A stretch of 64,000 nt of DNA from Agrypnia vestita. Its lineage: Eukaryota; Arthropoda; Insecta; Trichoptera; Phryganeidae. Location: positions 89,183-153,182 of the forward strand of contig JADDOH010009991.1 of assembly GCA_016648135.1 (NCBI GenBank), in the 5' to 3' direction. This document shows, one piece after another, positions 55,319 to 64,000 of the stretch. The notes beneath the pieces are model-generated. The model did not search any database and had not been told where the DNA came from. It saw only the letters and a list, made by a program, of their open reading frames with translations. Position 1 is the first letter of the stretch, and each line of letters starts with the position of its first letter. Position numbers and translations under genes: made by a program.

Positions 55319-55972
55319 CCGACAGCTCCTACGTATAATATCGTAACCCACAAATCGACGATTTTTAGTTTTTTGTGTATTTCATATGTATTTAATTATA
55401 TCTTGATTTCAAAGAAAGAAAGAAACATATTTTGCAATAAATAACGTTTTTTTCGGACGTATTTTATCATATCTCAAACAATCACACATTTTTTACGAAG
55501 TATACTATCGTATGTAACACTTACGATAATTTGCGTTGGAAAATAACATAAGATAATTATCGTATGTAACACTTACGATAACATACGTTGGAAAATAACA
55601 TAAGATAATTATCGTATGTAACACTTACGATAATATGCGTGAGAAAATAACATAAGAAAATTATCGTACGTAACACTTATGTTATTTTACGTCGCGTCTT
55701 TTCCGAAGTAAAATGTTGTAAGTCATTTATACGATATTTTACGTCGCGTCTTTTCCGAAGTATAATATCGTATGTGCATTTCTACAAAAACCTTTAATAA
55801 TTTCGACTTTTTTGTGATTATTTATGAAACTACAGTATAAAGTAAAATGTTGAAACGAAATTTCAAAAAAATTGGGCAATATTTAGATTTATACCGGACG
55901 AAAATATGTTCAAATCCTTCTCCTGTAAAATTGAATTTTGTGGGTTACGATATTATACGTAGGAGCCGTCGA
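55319..55972. mobile_element. 654-bp TIR element with 52-bp tandem repeats
   Basis: A perfect 30-bp inverted repeat (55325-55354 / 55937-55966, starts GCTCCTACGTATAATATCG) that extends imperfectly to CCGACA / CGTCGA, with TA at 55317-55318 and 55973-55974. Inside are two tandem blocks of 52-bp period (next entry). No transposase. Confidence 0.88.
55506..55790. repeat. Two 52-bp-period tandem repeat blocks
   Basis: Block 1: TATCGTATGTAACACTTACG starts at 55506, 55558, 55610 and 55662, exactly 52 bp apart. Each unit has the imperfect palindrome TTATCGTA...TTACGATAA. Block 2: ACGTCGCGTCTTTTCCGAAG at 55689 and 55741, again 52 bp apart but a different sequence. Confidence 0.92.
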
Positions 55973-56235
55973 TACTAGTCAAACAAAACTATTTAAACAT
56001 GAAGAAAATTGAAAAATATTTTTTGTAAAGTTTCTAGCATTTTATTTGTCCTGTATTCCATATAAGCTACCTAATGTTTTGCAGAAAATAGTCAGATATG
56101 TTGAGAAAAAAATGCAAAACTTTGATGTCCCTTATCTCCATAACATCAACATTTCAGTGAAAGTGTAAAGAATATTTTCTATTCAAAATTGAATGAAGAT
56201 GGTTTTTGCAACTGACTGTGAGACACCATTTTTAT

Positions 56236-57086
56236 GACTATATTCAACTTCTGAAACAAACTAACAAGACTTATGGGACAAACTTGTTTTAACACTATAC
56301 CCGACTTTATAATGGAGCTTTCCAAATCATTTATACAATCAGTGTTAAGTAACTACTCAATAGATAAGTTATTTTTTCAACACTCAGTTGGGTTAGGTGG
56401 AAAATATTTGGGCCGCTCCTATAAGTTTGACTACGAAGTAGATTTTAAGTATAATGTATTCGAAGTACGGATGTTATGACTAATATATAAAGTTTCTCCA
56501 ATCCGTTTACTAAAACGTGTAATAAATCTTGAAGAATGTTTATTCCCTTCATGAATACAAACAACGCGCATAAATACGCCGTGTACTGAAGTATTCAGTC
56601 GGTATTACAGAAACCATTTAAATCGCGGGGGGAACAAAATAACAAATGACGAAATGTACTACTGACGTCAAAAACACATTGATTTTATAAATTATTATCG
56701 AATATTTTTTTATCATGTTACAAAGCTAAATAAAATGGAAATCAACCAAAACAATCCAAAAGGTATACAATTTTCAACAAATTACTTCATAACAAAACGC
56801 AGATCCAATAACATTTCATTGATAAAGGCCAAGCCGCCATCTTAATTCCTGCAAATATAATGACGCCCCTCACAATCACTGATATGGATAAGGTAACTAA
56901 AATGGATACAACATATTTTAAAACGTGAGGAAAAAACAATTCCACCTACTTTTAAAAACAATTGAAGAAAATCTCCAGGCAGCAGACAAATTAATTTACG
57001 TAGACAGCATCTCGGTTATCATCTTCGAATATGGACGCCGCGGCTTAAAAATATCCTAGTCTTTAGTTTCCTTTTGAAGAACTCAC
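56236..57086. other. Noncoding, no recognised element
   Basis: AT-rich; the short open frame at 56273-56479 has no motif. Confidence 0.4.
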
Positions 57087-57340
57087 CTATCACAACTTTC
57101 TCATGGATCTGTCGTCTTGAAGATAAAATAAATCCTGATGAATAAATATTTTCGCCGATTGATTTATGTTGTAATGAATAGTAAAACAATTGACAAACGA
57201 CTACGCGTCACCAAACGTCCAGAGCACCTCGAAAGACGGCGTAGTAATGGCGGTCATGGCGGATGACGGCCAGCCAACATAGCGACATCAAATTCATGAA
57301 CCGCCGCAGTTCCGCGATACCAACATAATCAATATACGAG
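57087..57340 (-). promoter_or_regulatory. Candidate 5' noncoding exon and promoter (perhaps RBM12)
   Basis: A GC-richer, CpG-containing patch (57180-57310, with GGCGGTCATGGCGGATGACG on the plus strand) in very AT-rich surroundings. On the minus strand a consensus donor GATAG|GTGAGT lies at 57087/57086. RBM12 needs an upstream noncoding exon because an acceptor precedes its first coding exon. This is the best candidate I see, but the link is inference. It could also belong to a gene beyond the window. Confidence 0.3.
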
Positions 57341-58631
57341 GAGCTACATGCTACATTGGGCATCAATTTCATATTTTGCACGCGACTTTAGTTTTTATAA
57401 AAAAATATTCGATATTTAGGCATTCAACAAAAAACAAATCAGATAATATAAATTAGGTATTATTAAAATTAGAATATTTACTATATTATGCAGAAAGAAA
57501 TTTATCAATGCTGTTATTATTGTTAAAAGGCGAGACAAGCGTCACGAATAAAATTTTGTCATATTGTAAATCTATTATATATTAAAGTATATTATTATTT
57601 TACAGCTAACGCCATTAATAAAATATTGGAATAGAGGAAAACACGTCTTATCAAAAGCGCAATTTGAAATCAGTTCCTATAACTCAGGTACGTGCGTGCT
57701 TATGGCGAGTCGAGCAACATTTCGCAGTCAGTTTTATATTGGTTTTATTTAGGGAGCGGCCGATCAATTATTTCCAATTATTAATATCGCCATTCGATAT
57801 GAAAAGTTCATCTGCGTTCAGTGGTCAGACTTGAATTAGTCTGACAAAAGCTGGTAATAACACGTTTTTAATAAAATGTATTCAGTATGTTTCTGCTGTC
57901 TTCTATTGCGTACTAAATGTATCGGTCAGAAAGAGATTATTTTCATAACCACGTACAATAAAAGACAATAAAACATAATTTATAACAACGAACGCATATG
58001 AAGTTAGTAGCGAATTGCGGTATTTATTATATGGTCTTTTCTCTTTCTTTGTTATAGAGCAGCGTGTAAGAGAGATACAAATATAAACAGGGTTGTGTAT
58101 TGTATTAATATTTTGTATATATATCGCGCGGACATTTATACATTTTGAACACCCCTAGACCAACTCCCGCAATGTGCGTGTTGTCGTTCTGTGTAGCAGA
58201 TATTTTGGTTTGTAACTAGTCTATAATTATAGTAGGTACATGTACGTCTGTGGTGAATATGGTATTTTAAATGTACAAAATGTATTTTCAGTTAGTAGGT
58301 TAGGTTTGGTTTAGTTAAGATTGTTTTCTTTAAATAAAATCAGGTAGCGGTTTATTAAAACAATGTGATGATTCGGAGGACTTTTTTCTTGCATGAATAA
58401 TTATTAGTTTGATAATTATGAATTTTTATCAAACATTCTTTAAGCAAAATCAAAGAATTTATTAATTCATAACTATAATAATTTCACTTGTCTATGGTTT
58501 GCATGAATATTTGGTGTTACCATGAATAAAACAAAATTATTAGGTACTGTACAATATTTTTTTTCTTTATGGTTGGCGCGGTCTATATTCTGTGGTTGGC
58601 GCTTTGTCTTTAGTATATATTTTTTCTATGG
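57341..58631. other. Noncoding, no recognised gene
   Basis: AT-rich; GGTTAGGTTTGG near 58298 recalls the TTAGG-like element. Nothing else. Confidence 0.4.
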
Positions 58632-59264
58632 TAGGGATGGGTATATGAAAAAAAAATCGATATATATCGATTCGATATTTTTAAAAAGTATCAAAAATAA
58701 TCGATATACATTGCGAAAAATATATCGATATTTATCGATATTATTTTTTCAAAAATGTAAGGGGAATAAGCTTTTGGCGACCAAAAAAAAAGGTCACCGG
58801 AAAAAATATATCGATTATCCGAGAAAAAATATCGAAAATACAAAAGGTCGCCAGAAAAAAACTGAAAAAGATACTAGACTAAACTAGAAAAAATATCGAT
58901 ATATTGGAAAAAATATATCGATATATCGGGAGAAATATATCGATATATCGGGAGAAAAATATCGACGTACCAAAAAAAATATATCGATATATCGAAAAAA
59001 TATATTTCGATGACCAAAAAAAAGTGAAAAAGGTACCCAAAAAAAGGTCATCAGAAAAAATGAAAAAAGATACCCCAAAAAAGGTCGCCAGAAAAAAAAT
59101 GAAGATCAAAACTTAAAAAGTCGCCCAAGAAAAAAATATCGGTTATCCCAGAAAAAAATATAGATATTCGATATATCGCGAAAAAATATATCGACGATAA
59201 ATATCGATATTTTAAAAAAAAATATCGATATATTGATATATCGATATTTTTTTCCCCTTCCCTA
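58632..59264. mobile_element. hAT MITE rich in TATCGATA
   Basis: Ends TAGGGATGGG / CCCTTCCCTA, flanked by a perfect 8-bp duplication TTCTATGG (58624-58631 and 59265-59272), diagnostic of hAT. The 633-bp body is low-complexity: runs of A, CCAAAAAAAAGGTC-type units, and at least nine TATCGATA 8-mers plus several ATCGAT. The open frames on both strands here are repeat artefacts. Confidence 0.93.
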
Positions 59265-59272
59265 TTCTATGG

Positions 59273-60710
59273 TCCTTAAAGTGACTTATATGCAAAAAGT
59301 ATGGTGCGATTTTCGAAACTTTAAATTAACTTGTTGAGGGCCAAAAAAACATAGATAAAAGTAAATCACCAAGGCCAAAGATTTTCTGAATTTTTTGTGA
59401 TTTTTCTTTTTACGAAAAAACCATGAAAACATGCGTATATTAAAAAAAAACAAACACATTCATATTATTTTATCGTAATTGTCGTAATGCAATGATTTTT
59501 TTATCGTTTAAGTAAAAAAAATTCAATTCCGATAATGTTGCCAGCGCAACATTATACGAAAAATAATGATTCATTTTTATTTGTTTATTAGAGACAATAC
59601 TACTATTATTATTTGATGCTAACCTAGTAATCTTCTTCTGTGTGGTATATTTTATTGCACGGCACGGCACACGACGGGACATCGCACTCATAACACATAA
59701 ATATGATATACTTTCACACACACACATATTTCAAATAAACGCAACAAAATTGCGTGTATTTTTGTTAATAAATCACTGTTAGTATTCAATTGAATCATAA
59801 ACCAAGAAAAACTGACAAATATCGCAAAACATATCGTAAATATTTGTGTATACGTGTACAAATAAATCGAAAATCGAAAAAAATAAACTGTATTTCCTGC
59901 GCACTTTGTGCGTGACCTTGAATGACGGAATATTTGAATTTCGATTGCACAACACGCGTTCGGGGCGCCATCTACAACTATTCTATACGATTTTGACGGC
60001 AGAAAAACTTCTGTTTTGATTGTTGATTTAAAATATAATCCGTGATGTTTTTGAGTTGAAAATGGAACGACAGGTCACCACGGGATTTCTCTACCGGGAA
60101 AAAATCACGTTTTTCAAATTCGATACGCGGCCGTCGAGAAATAATTAATTTTGTGCCTGTCGCATATATCCGACAGAGGCACTCTGGCCCCTGTCATTGT
60201 CTGTCGCACAGGTCCGACGTGGCCCGAGGGGGGCGATAATACTTATTTGAGCTTCAGTTCTCTTTTATTTTTAAATCAGGACACTCAACTATACTGAGGA
60301 TTTACCCTGAGAAGGATCTGTTATAAGAACCATCATCTTGAATTATGCCAGGGTCTATTTCATGAAAGAAGCGGTATTACATTCATTTTAATCTTTCTCT
60401 TAGTTACCGAATAATATAACACAGTGATAATACGAATATTTTTAAAGGACGATTACTATTTATATATTAACTTACATAAATAAATACATATTTACAAAAT
60501 CATGCTTCTGAAAGAGTTTCTCTATTGACAATATTTTTACAGTATCGATATTAGCAAGTTGACTTAGATCAGCGAGCCACTACACATGCTACATTAAGAA
60601 AAAATTTAATCCACTACCATTTCGTTTGTTAGTGTATTTTATGTATCGAGTATTCTAAGTGTTTTCAAAATAAAACAGAATTGACCACTCAAAGAAGATA
60701 TTCGGAATAA
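59273..60710. other. Noncoding stretch with a GC-richer patch
   Basis: No gene recognised. At 59960-59975 GCGCCATCTAC is an AGATGGCGC (CTCF-core-like) site. A GC-richer patch at 60060-60240 has a hairpin GTGCCTGTCG...CGACAGAGGCAC at 60153-60182. A promoter is possible but unsupported. Confidence 0.35.
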
Positions 60711-61123
60711 TCCAAGACTATGGTCCCGTTGTTCATACAATGAAAATAAGTATTTCACTATATAATTTAACGTCCTGTTAATTTAATCTAACTAAAATAA
60801 TCGTAATCTAAATTAAACAAACCAAACCTAATAACCTAACCTAACCAAACCTAATAACCTAACCTAAACAAACCAAACCTAATAACCTAACCTAACCAAA
60901 CCTAATAACCTAATCAAACCAAACCTAATAACCTAACCTAACCTCATATATTGCCTATGAAATGTCAAAATATGCAGTGCATTTTTCGAAACTTTAAAGT
61001 GTAATATCTTATTTAATACTTACTATTTAAACGTAAATTATCTTTCATTTTGTTATTAGCACATTCAATAATATAGTGAAATACTCATTTTCGTTGTATA
61101 TGCAATGGGACCATTGTCTTGGA
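60711..61123. repeat. Palindromic element with TTAGG-like core, copy 2 (inverted)
   Basis: TCCAAGACTATGGTCCCGTT at the left and ATGGGACCATTGTCTTGGA at the right. The core, about 60830-60945, is repeated AACCTAACC / AACCTAATAACC, the complement strand of the core at 3960-4030. Confidence 0.8.
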
Positions 61124-61422
61124 TTTAGCCATATATTCAATGTTTCGAAAATTTCACCTTACATTTTGACAAATAAGTCACAATCAAAGCGCAAACCATA
61201 AAAAAAATTAAACAACAAATATACAAAGAGTTTCTACATTCAGCATTATGTTTCTGTTGTCTATAATTTGCGTGAACATTTGGTATTTATCTAAAAATAA
61301 AATTCTCGTGAACTAAATCTTGTCTGTGGTTTTCATTTTGTCCTTAGACCTCTCAAACGTCAAAATGTAGGTATGATGAAATTACGGAAAATTTAAAGTG
61401 TAAAATCAATTTTAATACTTGC

Positions 61423-61707
61423 TTGCGCGGAAAATTCTGTTTTATTTTGAAATCAGGACACTCAACTATAACGTGGATACTTACTCTCAGAAGGATCGGT
61501 TATGGTTACGGTGTTGTTCAATTTAACTATGGTTTCCCCATCCCCGCACCTAGGAAACAGCGAAGCGGTTTTGTGTGGACGAATCCCCGCGCCGCTTGCA
61601 CTTGTAAGTGGCGTGGGGAGGATGACCGCTTCAGCATAAAAAATGCCGAACTGGGTGGCGAATGTGTAGGGCTGACGTGGGAGCTATTGCTCATAAAACG
61701 GCCCTAG
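61423..61707 (+). other. GC-richer open frame, unrecognised
   Basis: 94 codons with CCCCATCCCCGCACC and CGCGCCGCTTGCACTTG. It resembles a repeat leader more than a gene. No domain recognised. Confidence 0.2.
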
Positions 61708-61976
61708 GTATGTGGTGGTCCCTCTTCATTGTATCATGGAATATAAGATTTCTTCGCCTGTTTGTAATACAGAGCCCAAATCAAATATTACTCCTACATA
61801 TTGAAATATTTCTAGAGAACTATCAGGATTATTCGGATTGGTTTGCCTTATCTTAACAATCCTGTTATATAACATTGTACGCTCCGTAAATATTGACGTG
61901 ATGGCAGGGTTCCACGAGAAAAGGTCTACACAACGTAACAAATAAATTTTTAAAGGTTTTTTATGGAAGGCTCTAA

Positions 61977-62153
61977 GGGCCGATTGTTTCAAGTTGGATT
62001 AAAGTAAGCGTTCGTTTAATATTTACGAAAATATTAAGAAAACGTAAAAAATTTATAGATACTTACGAAAACGGATTATCTGATTGGTGGAGAACGCAAA
62101 AATCTATGCTTTAAACGAACGCTTACTTTAATCCAACTTGAAACAACCGGCCC
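61977..62153. repeat. Palindromic MITE, family P, copy 4
   Basis: GGGCCGATTGTTTCAAGTTG and its inverse at the right (AACTTGAAACAACCGGCCC). About 30 bp of extra A-rich sequence in the left arm near 62020-62055. It lies just outside the Helitron end. Confidence 0.85.
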
Positions 62154-62197
62154 TTAATCAATAAATTAATCGATAATGTTGACCACATTATTGAATA

Positions 62198-64000
62198 CTA
62201 GCGGCCCACCCCGGCTTCGCACGGGTATTTAACAAAAGTTTCAAAAATTATAAATTTTAACACACACACACATACACCCTTCTTTTTGCGTCGGTGGTTA
62301 CTTAAAAAGAGTACATTATAAAGAAAGTTTGGATATTATTATTTAAATGAATTTTTTCGTTATTGTTTTTTATTTCTTTTATTATTTTTTAATATTTGAT
62401 TATTTTATACTTATTTCTAATGTTTGTAAAAAGATCATACAAAACATAAACCATTAAATTTATTAGGTCAGAGCTTCCCCGTAAACGATATTTGATGTTG
62501 TTTTATATTGTGGCAACAAAACAAATTGTTTTTCAGGAGCTCCGACCCGCGATAGGCCAACATACAGTTGGCCATGAGTAAAACATTATTTTCTTAGGTC
62601 GATCCCTACTAATTCGAAGGTTTGGCCTTGGGACTTATTAATAGTTAACGCGAAAGATGTTTTTACCGGAAATTGAAGCCGTTTAAATGGGATTGGCCGA
62701 TCAGTTGGGATCATCGGTATCCTCGGTATTTGAGCTAGTTGACCAGCTGCTGGGCCGGTGATAATGGTCGCTACAATTAAATTGTCCCTCAATTCCTTAA
62801 TAAGCAGCCTCGTCCCATTGCACGTGCTCGGGGGGCTTAAATTTCTCAAAAGCATGATTGGATTTCCGATTTTTAACGTCAATTCGTGTGGTGGCAGTCC
62901 AGAAGGGTTTAGTGAATTTAAAAATTCCTGTGGATAATGGACTGCGTCTTCGATATTAGTCACGGTGTCGATCGATTTGTAGTTTTTTATTTGGCCGGGG
63001 ACTTTTTGAATAATCAGATTTTTTATTTCGTTGACAGCATCATTCCTAGGTGACACTATTGCCCTAGAATACAACCGATGAAAGTCCTTTTCGTGTAAAT
63101 TCTCGATGTCAGGGTATACAGCATATATTAAAATTTGGCCTAGAGACTCATCTAGGAGGATGTCACAATTTCTGCTTATATTCGGAGTGGAAAAAATTCC
63201 TTCCCCAAGTTTTAACAGTTGTTGTGGGAAATCACTATCTGTGATTTCATGAAGATGAGCTCTCATATGCGTCCGTTATTTTAAATTTTCAATCGAAGTC
63301 CATAAGGGAGACGATTTCAAGCATGCTTTGATGATATCTGATCGCGTACCTCTGTTAATGACGGGAAGAGTCTGTCAGAAATCTCCAGCAAATACAAAAA
63401 TAATCCCGCCCATGAGAGCAGAGGAGTTTCTAAGATCTTTTAAGGTTCTGTCCACGGCCTCTATATGTGCTCTATGGCTCATAGTGTATTCATCCCACAT
63501 AATCAATGAGGTGTCTTGTAGTAATTTACCAAGAGGCCCATTTTTGCGGATAGAGCATGTAGATTGTTGCTCAAGATTTACGGATAGCGGAAGTTTAAAA
63601 GTAGAATGAGCAGTTTTTCCATCCTTTATGAGAGTTGCAGCAATTCCTGACGAAGCAACTGCTATCGCTATCTTCCCTGATTGTCATATCTTAGCAAGTA
63701 TCAAATTTGCAAGAAACGTCTTTCCAGTGCCACCTGGCGCATCTAAAAAAAATAATTTATTTTGTTATTATTCACGCTATCGACTATAGTCTCAAAAGCA
63801 TGTCTTTGCTCTGGGACTAATTTTGGCAGGTTTTCATTGACAAAAGCGGTCAAATCATTTGTATTATAGTGATGTGCCATTGCATCTGTAGCATTGTTTT
63901 CTGTACAAACTGAAGAAGGTAATCCAAAATCACTTAGGCTTTTATCATTTAATTGTAATAGTTTATTTTCTATTTGTATCAAACCTTTGTTTTAAATGTC
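62198..64000 (-). mobile_element. Autonomous Helitron, 3' part (continues past the window)
   Basis: The 3' terminus on the minus strand reads GTGCGAAGCCGGGGTGGGCC then GCTAG, with the flanking T after CTAG, as expected for a Helitron inserted between A and T. Upstream is the helicase region (next entry). A (CA)n tract is at about 62261-62275. The Rep part would lie beyond 64000. Confidence 0.88.
62586..63982 (-). pseudogene. Helitron PIF1-type helicase, decayed
   Basis: Minus-strand reading from the right edge: LPKLVPEQRHAFETIVDSV, a frame break in an eight-T run at about 63747, the Walker A motif DAPGGTGKT, a TGA after LAKI, then ASSGIAATLI and MWDEYTMSH (Walker B). A TGA follows AGDF where Gln-Thr-Leu-Pro comes next, and a TAA comes before RTHMRAHLHEITDSDF. 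From 63266 an uninterrupted 226-codon part runs through PIPFKRLQFPVKTSFALTIN and KSQGQTFELVGIDL (last helicase motif) to a stop at 62586. Three stops and one frameshift mean the copy is dead. The two TGA codons stand where CGA (Arg) would fit. Confidence 0.88.

Larger units (their letters stand above)
55105..56235. mobile_element. Large TIR element interrupted by another TIR element
   Basis: Left outer part (TAGTAGCAAAAACTTTAGG, TTCATTCAATTTTGAATA, then GATAAGCGACATCAAAGTTT) is the inverse of the right outer part (AACTTTGATGTCCCTTATCT, then TATTCAAAATTGAATGAA and GTTTTTGCAACTGACTG). A fragment of the family is at 32500-32665. No coding capacity; limits approximate. Confidence 0.7.

Noticed and set aside
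55506..55790. CRISPR-like direct repeats
   Set aside because: Tandem units directly abutting with no unique spacers, in a eukaryotic transposon.
58522..59116. Lys/Tyr/Ile-rich open frames on both strands
   Set aside because: Produced by A-rich and TATCGATA repeats of the hAT MITE; no codon bias.
63328..63609. 93-codon plus-strand open frame
   Set aside because: Antisense to the Helitron helicase Walker B region.

Overview
This is a eukaryotic, AT-rich, intron-containing window, almost certainly from an insect. The reasons are two recognisable animal genes with canonical GT-AG introns (an RBM12-type RNA-binding protein and a group III secreted phospholipase A2-like protein) set in a dense mix of insect-style transposons: mariner with TA duplications, pogo/Tigger, hAT, piggyBac-like TTAA elements, Helitron, tRNA-derived SINEs and a jockey/CR1-like LINE. 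I cannot fix the order from sequence alone.

Layout. 0-4.9 kb: AT-rich noncoding DNA with a weak two-exon ORF (623-1070) and a palindromic element carrying TTAGG-like repeats (3781-4145). 4.9-15.3 kb, plus strand: the phospholipase A2-like gene, modelled as five coding exons (4901-5046, 6666-6826, 8721-8915, 11144-11231, 15182-15287; 231 residues), with a possible alternative last exon at 11706-11892. Its introns hold a Helitron end with a striking heat-shock-element array, a mariner remnant, SINEs and a hAT MITE. 15.3-18.9 kb: intergenic. 18.9-36.7 kb, minus strand: RBM12, a 1001-residue five-RRM protein with two coding exons (36719-36577 and 21783-18921) separated by a 14.8-kb intron; that intron holds nested pogo/Tigger, SINE, hAT MITE and LINE copies. 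36.7-62 kb: no convincing protein gene. It is a graveyard of repeats: piggyBac-like elements, a broken mariner with its transposase in four frames, a ZBED/hAT transposase relic, TIR-in-TIR nests and a hAT element packed with TATCGATA. A GC-richer patch near 57.1-57.3 kb could be the RBM12 promoter and 5' exon. 62.2-64 kb, minus strand: the 3' end of an autonomous Helitron with a decayed PIF1-type helicase, running off the window.

The two genes converge (plus and minus strands, ends about 3.6 kb apart) and show no sign of a shared pathway. The most distinctive material is in the repeats: (i) a Helitron-derived array of perfect alternating GAA/TTC heat-shock units in the first coding intron of the phospholipase gene; (ii) a 654-bp TIR element with 52-bp tandem repeats nested in another TIR element; (iii) a hAT MITE with a perfect 8-bp target duplication and nine TATCGATA boxes; (iv) a recurring class of perfect inverted duplications with tiny loops, one inside an open reverse-transcriptase frame; and (v) nested insertions that give relative ages (SINE split by Tigger, Tigger split by hAT MITE; reciprocal SINE/hAT MITE nesting 0.5 kb apart).
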